Assembly (NCBI GenBank): GCA_938084585.1
Contig: CALKFF010000046.1
Coordinates: forward strand, 1 to 57,808
DNA: 57,808 nucleotides
Reading direction: 5' to 3'
Source: an uncultured Flavobacteriales bacterium
Lineage (GTDB): Bacteria; Bacteroidota; Bacteroidia; Flavobacteriales_D; Sanyastnellaceae
Position 1 is the stretch's first letter. Each line of letters opens with the position of its first letter. Below are positions 27,598 through 35,305 of the stretch, in pieces. Both the position numbers and the translations under genes were made by a program. The notes under the pieces are model-generated. The model made no database searches. It was not told the DNA's origin and saw only the letters and a list, made by a program, of their open reading frames with translations.

Positions 27598-28101
27598 TCA
27601 AGAAGGGTCCACCAAGTAGAGTGGTTGGTCGAATTCCACGGGGGAATTGTCGTCGACCAAGATCTTGACAATCTTGCCTGAGACTTCGGATTCAATCTCG
27701 TTGAAGAGCTTCATGGCTTCCACCACACATACCGTGTCGCCTGGCTTCAACACGTCCCCGACTTCGCAGAACACGTCTTTGTCTGGGGAAGGTCGGCGGT
27801 AGAAGGTGCCGATCATGGGGGACTTGATTTCAATCAAGTTGGACGCCTCGTCTGCAGCGGGTGCCGCAGGCGCTGCAGGGGCAGCTGGTGGGGGTGCCGC
27901 CACGGGCGCTGCCGCCACCATGGCTTGCGGCATGGCCGCAGGAACTTGGATGGTCTGCACCATGGCTTCGTCCTTCTTGCCACGTCCCTTGGGCATTTCA
28001 GACTTGATGGTGAGCTTGAATTCTTTCTGTTCGATTTCAACTTCGGTCACGCCAGCGCGTGCAACGAACTTGATGAGGTCCTGGATTTCCGTCAGTTTCA
28101 T
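27598..28101 (-). CDS. accB: Biotin carboxyl carrier protein
   Basis: Carrier of the biotin that shuttles CO2 from AccC to the carboxyltransferase. The 167-residue product has the N-terminal helix region KLTEIQDLIKFVARAGVTEVEI, an Ala/Pro-rich flexible linker (about 63-84), and a C-terminal biotinyl domain in which Lys131 of VVEAMKLFNEIE is the biotin site, preceded by the IKSPMIGTFYRRP loop. The start at 28101 is chosen for the conserved opening. A TACCTTTC box lies 27 bases upstream, between fabH and accB. Confidence 0.95.
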   Translation of the reverse strand: MKLTEIQDLIKFVARAGVTEVEIEQKEFKLTIKSEMPKGRGKKDEAMVQTIQVPAAMPQAMVAAAPVAAPPPAAPAAPAAPAADEASNLIEIKSPMIGTFYRRPSPDKDVFCEVGDVLKPGDTVCVVEAMKLFNEIESEVSGKIVKILVDDNSPVEFDQPLYLVDPS

Positions 28102-28151
28102 GTCGGAGATTTTTGATTTTTCAGTGGGGAAAGGTAGAGAGGACTGGGTTG

Positions 28152-29150
28152 TCAGGCGAATTTGCTGCCGTCGTAAGCCCATTTCAAGTAGACAGAGCCC
28201 CACGTGAACCCGCCGCCGAACGCCGCAAGGATGAGGTTGTCGCCACGCTTGAGCTGGGATTCCCAGTCGTGGAGGCACAGCGGGATGGTGCCCGCGGTGG
28301 TGTTGCCGTACTTCTGAATGTTGATCATGACCTTCTCGTGAGGCAGGCCAGTGCGACGTTGTGTCGCATCGATGATGCGCAAGTTCGCTTGGTGAGGCAC
28401 CAACCACGCCACGTCGTCCGCGGTCAGGTTGTTGCGTTCCATCACTTCGTAGCTCACGTCGGCCATGTTGGTCACCGCGGCCTTGAACACAGGCTGGCCA
28501 TCCTGGTAGATGAAGTGCTGCTTGGCGTCCACCGTTTCATGGCTGGCCGGACGAAGGGAACCGCCTGCTTTCATGCACAAGAAGTCGCCTCCCGCGCCGT
28601 CAGAGTAGAGTTGGCTGTCGATCACCCCGCAGTCGCCTTCGTCTTGTTGCAGCAACACCGCCGCCGCACCGTCCCCAAACAGGACGCACGTGGTGCGGTC
28701 GGTGTAATCGATGATGGAGCTCATTTTGTCGGCCCCCACGACCACCACATTTTTGGCGGTGCCATTTTCCACGAATTGGGCGCCGGTGGTCAACGCGAAC
28801 AAAAATCCGCTGCATGCCGCCGACAGGTCAAATCCCCACGCCTTGGTCGCCCCTGCCTTGTGGGCAATGAGGTTGGCGGTGGAGGGAAAGAGCATGTCGG
28901 GCGTCACCGTGGCGCAGATGACAAGGTCGATGTCTTCAGGGGCCAATCCAGACTTGGCGCACAAGGACTTCACCGCCTCTGCACCCATGTCGGACGTGGC
29001 CTTGTTGGGGTCCTTGAGGATGCGACGTTCTTGGATGCCCGTGCGGGTTCGGATCCATTCGTCGGTGGTGTCGACCATTTTTTCCAGGTCGAAATTGGTG
29101 AGCTTGTCTTCGGGCAAGTATCCGGAGACGCATGTGATGGCTGCAGGCAT
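28152..29150 (-). CDS. fabH: 3-oxoacyl-ACP synthase III
   Basis: Condenses acetyl-CoA (or a branched primer) with malonyl-ACP to start fatty-acid synthesis. The 332-residue product has the full catalytic triad: Cys113 in LSAACSGF, His253 in PHQAN and Asn283 in KYGNTTAGT, plus [12 protein letters not shown] near residue 32 and the final GGGFTWGS. It lies before accB on the same strand. The gene for PlsX, commonly found before fabH in other phyla, is not present here. Confidence 0.96.
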   Translation of the reverse strand: MPAAITCVSGYLPEDKLTNFDLEKMVDTTDEWIRTRTGIQERRILKDPNKATSDMGAEAVKSLCAKSGLAPEDIDLVICATVTPDMLFPSTANLIAHKAGATKAWGFDLSAACSGFLFALTTGAQFVENGTAKNVVVVGADKMSSIIDYTDRTTCVLFGDGAAAVLLQQDEGDCGVIDSQLYSDGAGGDFLCMKAGGSLRPASHETVDAKQHFIYQDGQPVFKAAVTNMADVSYEVMERNNLTADDVAWLVPHQANLRIIDATQRRTGLPHEKVMINIQKYGNTTAGTIPLCLHDWESQLKRGDNLILAAFGGGFTWGSVYLKWAYDGSKFA

Positions 29151-29172
29151 CGGTGTTGTATTCAGAGTTGGC

Positions 29173-29180
29173 CAAAGGTA
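29173..29180 (-). promoter_or_regulatory. -7 box upstream of fabH
   Basis: TACCTTTG on the minus strand, an exact TAnnTTTG match, lies 22 bases before the fabH ATG and after the hairpins that end rpmF transcription, so the fatty-acid genes can be transcribed separately. No clear -33 TTG. Confidence 0.5.
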
Positions 29181-29250
29181 GAAGGCCCTTCTGAGGGGGG
29201 GAGTTCGTGAACGCGTGAGTCTTCAACGGGTTCCGTGGAAAAGTTGCGGC

Positions 29251-29285
29251 ATGAAAAAAGGACTCCGTTTGGAATCCTTTTTCAT
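29251..29285 (-). terminator. Rho-independent terminator downstream of rpmF
   Basis: ATGAAAAAAGGACTCC (29251-29266) pairs with GGAATCCTTTTTCAT (29271-29285) around a GTTT loop, with one mismatch. On the minus strand the second arm ends in TCCTTTTTTCAT, giving a stem with a U tract. The A/T-rich arms would also let it work on the plus strand. Confidence 0.75.
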
Positions 29286-29301
29286 GTCACCCATAGGTGA
29301 C
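29286..29301. other. Perfect small hairpin between rpmF and its terminator
   Basis: GTCACC (29286-29291), CATA, GGTGAC (29296-29301) form a perfect 6-bp stem with a four-base loop, directly abutting the terminator stem. It may be part of a tandem terminator or a 3' stability element; its role is unknown. Confidence 0.5.
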
Positions 29302-29317
29302 GAATGTGTTGGGGCAG

Positions 29318-29506
29318 TTACGCTTCCTCGCGCTCCATCACCACCTTGCCCTTGTAGTAGAGCTTGCCTTCGTGCCAGTGGGCACGGTGAGACAGGTGTG
29401 CTTGACCCGTGGTTGGACAGGTGCTCACGTTGGGAGGAGTCAAAGCATCGTGGGTGCGGCGCTTGCGCGTACGCGTTTTGCTCTGCCGTCTTTTGGGATG
29501 TGCCAT
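29318..29506 (-). CDS. rpmF: Large ribosomal subunit protein bL32
   Basis: A 62-residue basic protein with the bL32 opening [20 protein letters not shown], then [22 protein letters not shown]. Only one cysteine of the zinc ribbon is left, so this is a zinc-free version, as in many bacteria. It lies six bases downstream of the DUF177 gene; this pairing is one of the most conserved in bacteria. Two tandem hairpins follow the stop. Confidence 0.96.
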   Translation of the reverse strand: MAHPKRRQSKTRTRKRRTHDALTPPNVSTCPTTGQAHLSHRAHWHEGKLYYKGKVVMEREEA

Positions 29507-29512
29507 GGTGCG

Positions 29513-30025
29513 TTAGTTGTCGAGTCTTTTCAATGCTGCCCAGCGTGGGTCGATGTCGTCGCCGTCTTCTCCATCTTCCGCAGAATCGTCTTGCCACTCA
29601 GTCATGCTGAGGTCGCAGTCGGTTTCCTGTTCGTGGATGACTCGGGAAGGTTTGGCCAGATGCACCAATTGAAAAATGGCATGCGCCACGTCCAATTCGT
29701 ACTCCTTGGTGCCGAGGATCCACAAGTCGTCTTCCAACACCGTGTCGTCTCCAAAGCGAATCGAAATTCGGTCGCTGCTGGTGAGCGGGATGTTCACGTC
29801 GTCCAAGCATCGGTCGCACGGGGCGGTGAGTTGGGCGTCGAGGTCCAGGCGGAGGGTCATGGTGGTGTCGAGTTTGTCCAACTCCACATGCACTTCGCCA
29901 TGGACTTGGTCCACGTCGGAATGGGGAAAACAAGCAAAGAACTCCGGATCCACACGCATTTGGAATTCATGTTTTCCAGGCTTCAAACCCACAAATGGGA
30001 TGCGGTAATCGGCCATCAAATCCAT
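29513..30025 (-). CDS. DUF177 (YceD-like) protein
   Basis: A roughly 171-residue acidic protein of the DUF177/YceD family, usually encoded just before rpmF and implicated in 23S rRNA or ribosome metabolism. The family hallmark C-x2-C in APCDRCLDDVNIPL is present near residue 70, as is the ending ...DDIDPRWAALKRL, which matches the common DPRW(A/E)xL motif. Starts at 30025 or 30016 are both plausible; longer frames run into the promoter at 30049-30079. No plsX gene is nearby. Confidence 0.88.
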   Translation of the reverse strand: MDLMADYRIPFVGLKPGKHEFQMRVDPEFFACFPHSDVDQVHGEVHVELDKLDTTMTLRLDLDAQLTAPCDRCLDDVNIPLTSSDRISIRFGDDTVLEDDLWILGTKEYELDVAHAIFQLVHLAKPSRVIHEQETDCDLSMTEWQDDSAEDGEDGDDIDPRWAALKRLDN

Positions 30026-30048
30026 GTCCTCCAAATTTTTGGGGAGTG

Positions 30049-30079
30049 CAAAGGTAGCCAAAGCGGGTGGATTTGGCAA
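30049..30079 (-). promoter_or_regulatory. Bacteroidota-type promoter for DUF177-rpmF
   Basis: Minus strand: TTG (30079-30077), a 20-base spacer, then TACCTTTG (30056-30049), an exact consensus match. It gives a leader of about 20-30 bases and fixes the DUF177 start downstream of 30049. Confidence 0.75.
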
Positions 30080-30091
30080 CCCCTGTGGGCG

Positions 30092-31156
30092 TCAACTCCG
30101 ACCTCGTCCCCTGTATTCGGGTTTGAGTGGGGCGATTTCCAGCGGATTCCCAGCAAATTCGCGGTGTTCGAGGCGGTGTTTTCGCACGTCGCACGCCAGA
30201 CGAATGGCTTCCCGAATGGACGCGCCTTGGGCTTTTCCTTGTCCGGCGATGTCAAAACCAGTGCCGTGGTCCGGGCTGGTCCGCACGACGGGCAGGCCGG
30301 CGGTGAAGTTCACCCCGCGCCCAAAGCTCAAGGCCTTGAAAGGGGCGAGGCCTTGGTCGTGGTACATGGCGAGCACCCCGTCGAAGTGCTTGAACGCCCC
30401 AGACCCGAAGAAGCCGTCGGCGGCGTAAGGCCCCATGGCTTCGACGCCTTCTGCCTTGGCCTTGCCCAGTGCCGGGGCCAAAATGCGTTTTTCCTCGTCG
30501 CCCATCATGCCGTTGTCGCCGGCGTGGGGGTTCAGCCCCAACACGGCGATGCGTGGGGTGGGGATGCCAAAGTCGCGGATCAAGCTGTCGTTCATCAACC
30601 GCAGTTTGGCCATGATGCGGTCTGGGGTCAACTGGGCACTCACGTCTTTCAGCGCGACGTGGCCCGTGACCATGCCGATCCGAAGACCGTCGCAACACAG
30701 CAACATGAGCACTTCGTCGACACCGGCCTCGCTGGCCAGGTATTCGGTGTGGCCAGGGAAGGAGAATCCCGCCTGGCGGATGGTGTCCTTGTTGATGGGC
30801 GCCGTCACAAGCACGTCCACGGCGGTCTTGGCCAGGTGGCCCACTGCGCGTTGAAGGCTTTCCATGGCCACGGCGCCGGCTTGCTGGTTCGCTTCACCTG
30901 GCTGGTGCGTGAACTCGGACGCGTCGAAGTCGAGCACGTTGATTTGGCCATGGCGCGCTTCCGACGCATCACTGACCTCGCCCCAAGCGATGTTTTCAAA
31001 GGCACGTTCTGCGAGGGCGCGCGGTGCAAAGACCACAGGCACAATGCTTGCGAGGGTGCGCTCGTCGCGAAACGCGTCAGCCAACGCTTCCAACCCGATG
31101 CCGTTGGGGTCGCCGCAGGAAATGCCGACCCTGATTTTTGAATTCTTGGAGCTCAT
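30092..31156 (-). CDS. pdxA: 4-hydroxythreonine-4-phosphate dehydrogenase
   Basis: NAD-dependent oxidation in the DXP-dependent route to pyridoxal phosphate. The 354-residue product has GISCGDPNGIGLE near the start, TAPINKDTIRQAGFSFPGHTE in the middle (a metal-ligand histidine lies in this block), GLNPHAGDNG, and the final MYHDQGLAPFKAL and TSPDHGTGFDIAGQG, all standard PdxA blocks. It is divergent from the T9SS protein gene and lies upstream of DUF177-rpmF, a Bacteroidota arrangement. Confidence 0.95.
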   Translation of the reverse strand: MSSKNSKIRVGISCGDPNGIGLEALADAFRDERTLASIVPVVFAPRALAERAFENIAWGEVSDASEARHGQINVLDFDASEFTHQPGEANQQAGAVAMESLQRAVGHLAKTAVDVLVTAPINKDTIRQAGFSFPGHTEYLASEAGVDEVLMLLCCDGLRIGMVTGHVALKDVSAQLTPDRIMAKLRLMNDSLIRDFGIPTPRIAVLGLNPHAGDNGMMGDEEKRILAPALGKAKAEGVEAMGPYAADGFFGSGAFKHFDGVLAMYHDQGLAPFKALSFGRGVNFTAGLPVVRTSPDHGTGFDIAGQGKAQGASIREAIRLACDVRKHRLEHREFAGNPLEIAPLKPEYRGRGRS

Positions 31157-31166
31157 GGAGGTTGGT

Positions 31167-31174
31167 CAAAGGTA
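31167..31174 (-). promoter_or_regulatory. -7 box 10 nt before pdxA
   Basis: TACCTTTG on the minus strand, an exact TAnnTTTG match, ends ten bases before the pdxA ATG. Only eight bases separate it from the box of the divergent T9SS protein gene. Confidence 0.5.
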
Positions 31175-31182
31175 GCGACGAG

Positions 31183-31190
31183 TACCTTGG
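31183..31190 (+). promoter_or_regulatory. -7-like box 7 nt before the T9SS protein gene
   Basis: TACCTTGG (one mismatch to TAnnTTTG) ends seven bases before the ATG at 31198. Confidence 0.4.
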
Positions 31191-31197
31191 TCTTTCC

Positions 31198-33927
31198 ATG
31201 ACTTCACGCCAAAATCCCAACCCTCACGTCCCCCAACTCCCGGGGTGGCGCCCGTGGGTGGCGGTGGTGTGGGCCATGGTCGTTCACGCCACCACAGGAT
31301 GGGCGACCCACAACCGCGCGGGCGAGATCACCTACACCCACGTCCAGGGGTTGACCTACGAAGTGGTCATCACGACCTACACGAAGTCCGACGCCCTTGC
31401 GGACCGGCCCTTTTTGTTCTTGAGGTGGGGCGACGAAACAGGAAACGACCTGGACAGCCTGGCACGTGAGTTGCCGGTAAGTCAACTCGGCGGAAACGTC
31501 CAAGTGAACACCTACCGGGGCACACACACTTACGGTGGTCCTGGGGTGTACGAGCTTTCCGTGGAAGACCCCAACCGCAACGAAGGCGTGCTCAACATGG
31601 TGGGCTCGGTAGACACGCCGTTCGCCATTCGATCCCTGCTCATCGTCGACCCGCAAGCGGGCCACAACAACAGCGTGCAGCTGTTGAATCCGGCCACCGA
31701 AAACGCGTGCCTGAACCAGCCTTGGATTCACAATCCGGCCGCCCACGACCCCGACGGCGACGTGTTGACCTACAGTTTGGTGCCGTGCCGTGGCTTCAAC
31801 GGCGACCCCATTCCGACCTACGTTTTTCCTGACGAAGTGAGTCCCGGGGAGGACGAGTTCACCATTGACCCAGAGACCGGGGACCTCACTTGGACCACCC
31901 CGCAGTTGGTGGGTGAGTACAACGTGGCCATCCGCATAGAGGAGTGGCGGCTTGTCAACGGAACGCTCCGCAAAGTGGGCGAAGTGGTGCGCGACATCCA
32001 AATCGACGTTCAACTCTGCGCCAACCAACCGCCAGAGGTGGTGCCCATGGCCGACACCTGTGTGTTGGCCGGGACCGATTTGACGTTCGACGTGCTGGCC
32101 TCAGATCCCGACAACCATCCCGTGACCATGACGGCGGTGGGCGGTGCGCTCACCGAGGTCGACCATCCCGCGGACTTCACGTATTGGGGCAACGGCCTGG
32201 GCACCTTCACATGGTCGCCCACTTGCGCCGAGGTCCGGGCGGAGCCCTACCAGGTGGTCTTCAAAGCCAAAGATTTGGCCAGCCCCATCCCCCTGTCCGA
32301 CCTCGAAACCCGGCAAATCACCGTGGTGTCACCGCCGGTCGAGGAGGTCGCCGTGAATCCCGAGGGGTACACCCTCCAGGTCATGTGGGCGCCCTCTCCG
32401 TGTTTGGACGCGTTGCCGACGGCTCAAGTGTCAAGAGGGTCGTACGAAGTGCACCGACGGCGGGCGCTGGACGAGACAGATTGGGAACCTGCGTTGTGCG
32501 AGACCGGCATCCCAGATGGGGTGGGGTATTCCTTGGTCGGCTCCGTGGACGAGTTGGCGAGCATGGGGTGGGTCGACGAGGCAGGCTTGAGTTTTGGGGT
32601 CACGTATTGCTACCGCGTGGTGACACGGTATGCGGATGGCGCGTTGTCGTTGGCCAGTGAGGAAGCCTGTGGCCGAATCAAAAAGGACGTCCCCGTCATG
32701 ACCCGGGCCTCGGTGGTCAGCACAGGGCCGTTGGATTCGGTGCTCGTGGGCTGGTCTCCGCCCACCGAATTGGACACCGTGGCCTTTCCAGGGCCGTACA
32801 CCTACACCGTGCAAGGCGCCCCTGTGGATGGCACGGGCAGTCCCAAGGAGGTGCTGTGGTCGTCGGAGGCGTCTGAGGAACTTTTGGATTTGGACACCCT
32901 CGTGACGTTGGGTGGGTTGGACACCGAGTCTTCTGCATGGGAATTCGATGTCACGTTGGCGAGCTCAGGCAACTCAGTGGGGCTGCCGCCCGCCTCGTCC
33001 ACGCCGTGGCTGACTTTCACCCCTGACGACAACGAATTGAGGCTGGATGTGTTTCAAAACGCACCGTGGGCGGTGGAGCATTGCGTGGTCGAGCGTCAAG
33101 TGCCCACTGGGGGGGATTACGTGGTGCTGGACACGGTGGCGACCTCCTTTTTTGTGGACACCAATTTGGTCAACGGCGAGGCCTACTGCTACCGCGTCAC
33201 CACCTTGGGCCGTTACGACGACCCCTCGACGGAAGCCCCGCTGGTGAACGTGAGCCAGGAAGCATGCGGGACCCCCTACGATTACACCCCACCTTGTGCG
33301 TTGAACTTGGACGTGCAGCCTTCCTGCGAGCACGAGCGCGACACGCTCACCTGGTCGCGGCCGGAAGGTTGCGAATCCGACGACATCGTGGCGTTCCGGA
33401 TTCGATGGGCCCCGTTTTTGGGCGACTCGCTTGAGGTGTGGAAAGACATTGAAGACGTCGACATCCTCACGGACGTGTTCAACGAGGACAACGCCTTGGG
33501 CACCATTGCCGGGTGCTTCACCGTGACCGCCCTCGACAGTTTGATGCCTGGCCCCGACGGCAACCTCAGGCGCAACGAAGGGCTTGCGTTGGACACGGTC
33601 TGCGTCGACAACTGCCCCTTCTATTTCCTGCCCAACGTGTTCTCGCCCAACGAGGACGGCACCAACGACGCATTTCAAGCGTTCCCCTGGAAATTCATCG
33701 ACAGCGTGGACGTGCGCATTCACAGCCGTTGGGGAGAGCTTGTCTTTCAGACGGGCGATCCCGATGTGGGTTGGGACGGCACGCACATGGCCACAGGCGA
33801 GACTGTGTCTGACGGGGTGTACACCTGCACCGTCACGGCCTTCACAAGGAGGTTGGAAGGGATTGTTCCTGAGCGATTCGTCCAGGAACTCCATGTGGTC
33901 AGTGGGACAGGGGCGACCACCGATTGA
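31198..33927 (+). CDS. Large secreted protein with gliding-motility/T9SS type B C-terminal domain
   Basis: A 909-residue cell-surface or secreted protein. A signal peptide (about residues 20-37, VAVVWAMVVHATTGWA) is followed by THNRAGEITY, an opening often seen in large Bacteroidota surface proteins. The middle holds several beta-sandwich repeats of the cadherin/fibronectin type (for example NQPPEVVPMADTCVLAGTDLTF and repeated YCYRVVT blocks) with many paired cysteines. The last 100 residues carry FLPNVFSPNEDGTNDAF, WGELVFQT and GVYTCTV, the CHU_C type B sorting signal for type IX secretion. The binding target is unknown. Confidence 0.88.
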   Translation: MTSRQNPNPHVPQLPGWRPWVAVVWAMVVHATTGWATHNRAGEITYTHVQGLTYEVVITTYTKSDALADRPFLFLRWGDETGNDLDSLARELPVSQLGGNVQVNTYRGTHTYGGPGVYELSVEDPNRNEGVLNMVGSVDTPFAIRSLLIVDPQAGHNNSVQLLNPATENACLNQPWIHNPAAHDPDGDVLTYSLVPCRGFNGDPIPTYVFPDEVSPGEDEFTIDPETGDLTWTTPQLVGEYNVAIRIEEWRLVNGTLRKVGEVVRDIQIDVQLCANQPPEVVPMADTCVLAGTDLTFDVLASDPDNHPVTMTAVGGALTEVDHPADFTYWGNGLGTFTWSPTCAEVRAEPYQVVFKAKDLASPIPLSDLETRQITVVSPPVEEVAVNPEGYTLQVMWAPSPCLDALPTAQVSRGSYEVHRRRALDETDWEPALCETGIPDGVGYSLVGSVDELASMGWVDEAGLSFGVTYCYRVVTRYADGALSLASEEACGRIKKDVPVMTRASVVSTGPLDSVLVGWSPPTELDTVAFPGPYTYTVQGAPVDGTGSPKEVLWSSEASEELLDLDTLVTLGGLDTESSAWEFDVTLASSGNSVGLPPASSTPWLTFTPDDNELRLDVFQNAPWAVEHCVVERQVPTGGDYVVLDTVATSFFVDTNLVNGEAYCYRVTTLGRYDDPSTEAPLVNVSQEACGTPYDYTPPCALNLDVQPSCEHERDTLTWSRPEGCESDDIVAFRIRWAPFLGDSLEVWKDIEDVDILTDVFNEDNALGTIAGCFTVTALDSLMPGPDGNLRRNEGLALDTVCVDNCPFYFLPNVFSPNEDGTNDAFQAFPWKFIDSVDVRIHSRWGELVFQTGDPDVGWDGTHMATGETVSDGVYTCTVTAFTRRLEGIVPERFVQELHVVSGTGATTD

Positions 33928-33940
33928 CCCCCGCCGCCCG

Positions 33941-33948
33941 TAGCTTTG
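33941..33948 (+). promoter_or_regulatory. -7 box 4 nt before riboflavin synthase
   Basis: TAGCTTTG, an exact TAnnTTTG match, ends four bases before the ATG at 33953. A TTG 14 bases upstream is too close to be a usual -33. Confidence 0.5.
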
Positions 33949-33952
33949 TTTC

Positions 33953-34561
33953 ATGTTCACAGGCATCATTGAAGCGCAGGGAGAATTGGTGGGGCTCCGC
34001 AAGGAGGGCACCAACGTCCATTTGGACGTGAAGGCGCCGTTCACCTCCGAGTTGCAAATCGACCAAAGCGTGGCCCACGATGGCGTGTGCCTCACGGTGG
34101 TGCACCTGGACGGGGACGTCTACACAGTCACGGCGATCGACGAGACGTTGAAGAAGACGCACCTTGGCCACATTGAGGTGGGTCATGTGTTCAATCTCGA
34201 ACGCTGCGCCAAGGTGGGGGACCGCATCGACGGTCATGTGGTCCAGGGACACGTCGACACCACAGGCACGCTGAAGGCGGTCGAGGAACAAGACGGGAGC
34301 TGGATTGTGCGGATTGCCCATCCCGTCGCGCAGGAATGGATCACCGTGCCCAAGGGCAGCATTGCGCTTGCAGGCATCAGCCTTACCGTGGTGGACAGCG
34401 CACCGGGGGAATTTTCAGTGGCCATCATCCCGTACACCTGGGAACACACCAACCTGCACAGGACCCCGGTGGGTGCGCCCATGAATTTGGAATTTGACGT
34501 GATGGGCAAGTACGTGGCCCGGTTGCTGGACGCGCAACTCAGCGCGCGGGGCGTGGCCTGA
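33953..34561 (+). CDS. ribE: Riboflavin synthase alpha chain
   Basis: Dismutates two 6,7-dimethyl-8-ribityllumazine molecules into riboflavin and a pyrimidine. The 202-residue product has two tandem lumazine-binding domains: the first opens with the invariant MFTGIIE and contains [11 protein letters not shown], the second contains [12 protein letters not shown] (near 95) and [14 protein letters not shown]. Length is standard. The 3' end overlaps the convergent lptB gene by 23 bases. Confidence 0.96.
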   Translation: MFTGIIEAQGELVGLRKEGTNVHLDVKAPFTSELQIDQSVAHDGVCLTVVHLDGDVYTVTAIDETLKKTHLGHIEVGHVFNLERCAKVGDRIDGHVVQGHVDTTGTLKAVEEQDGSWIVRIAHPVAQEWITVPKGSIALAGISLTVVDSAPGEFSVAIIPYTWEHTNLHRTPVGAPMNLEFDVMGKYVARLLDAQLSARGVA

Positions 34562-35282
34562 GGGTGAAGTTTTGCCCGAGGTACACGCGGCGCACGGTGT
34601 CGTCGGCCGCGAGTTCTTCGGCACTCCCTTCCTTCAAGATTTTGCCCTCAAACAAGAGGTAGGCACGGTCCGTAATGTGCAAAGTTTCTTGCACGTTGTG
34701 GTCGGTGATGAGCACGCCGATGCCCTTGTGCCTCAGCTGATCGACGATGCGCTGGATGTCTTCCACGGCGATGGGGTCGACTCCGGCGAAGGGTTCGTCG
34801 AGCAAGATGAAGGCGGGGTTGGACGCGAGGGCCCGCGCAATTTCGGTGCGTCGCCGCTCGCCGCCTGACAGCACGTCGCCCATGCTTTTTCGGACTTTCT
34901 GGAGGTTGAATTCGTCCAGGAGGGCTTCCAGTTTGTCGGCCGCTTCGCCCTTGTCCAACCCTTGCAACTCTAGGATGGCCGCGATGTTGTCTTCCACGCT
35001 GAGTTTGCGGAAGACGCTGGGCTCTTGGGGCAAGTACCCCACGCCCTTGCGTGCGCGGACGTGCATGGGATCGCGGGTCAAGTCGTCGTCTCCGAGGGTG
35101 ACTTTGCCTCCGTCTGGACGAACCAACCCCACCACCGCGTAGAAGCTCGTGGTTTTGCCGGCGCCATTGGGCCCCAACAGTCCCACCACCTCGCCGGGCG
35201 CGACCCGGAACGACACGTGGTCGACGACGGTGCGTTTGCCGTAAATCTTCACAAGGTTGTGGGCGACGAGGTCGGAAGCCAT
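34539..35282 (-). CDS. lptB: LPS export ABC transporter ATP-binding protein
   Basis: Cytosolic ATPase that powers LPS extraction by LptFG toward the outer membrane. The 247-residue product has Walker [10 protein letters not shown] (37-45), Q-loop Gln86, the LptB-type signature LSGGERRR (138-145), Walker B ILLDEP (159-164) and switch His195 in TDHNVQET; the GERRR form separates LptB from most other ATPases. The permease genes are not in the window. A GACCTTTG box lies four bases before the ATG. Confidence 0.95.
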   Translation of the reverse strand: MASDLVAHNLVKIYGKRTVVDHVSFRVAPGEVVGLLGPNGAGKTTSFYAVVGLVRPDGGKVTLGDDDLTRDPMHVRARKGVGYLPQEPSVFRKLSVEDNIAAILELQGLDKGEAADKLEALLDEFNLQKVRKSMGDVLSGGERRRTEIARALASNPAFILLDEPFAGVDPIAVEDIQRIVDQLRHKGIGVLITDHNVQETLHITDRAYLLFEGKILKEGSAEELAADDTVRRVYLGQNFTLRPRPAR

Positions 35283-35286
35283 GGTT

Positions 35287-35294
35287 CAAAGGTC
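35287..35294 (-). promoter_or_regulatory. -7-like box 4 nt before lptB
   Basis: GACCTTTG on the minus strand (one mismatch to TAnnTTTG) ends four bases before the lptB ATG at 35282. Confidence 0.4.
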
Positions 35295-35305
35295 GGGGAG
35301 CGTCG

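Noticed and set aside
27840-27925. GC-rich repetitive stretch that looks like a short tandem repeat
   Set aside because: It encodes the Ala/Pro linker of the biotin carboxyl carrier protein, a normal low-complexity feature.
29151-29317. Possible missing or broken plsX between rpmF and fabH
   Set aside because: There is no remnant of plsX; the 167 bases hold only terminator hairpins and a promoter. The shortened order appears normal for this lineage, so I do not call a deletion.
29297-31141. A 614-codon plus-strand frame across rpmF, DUF177 and pdxA
   Set aside because: It spans three well-recognised minus-strand genes and their promoter, and resembles no protein family.
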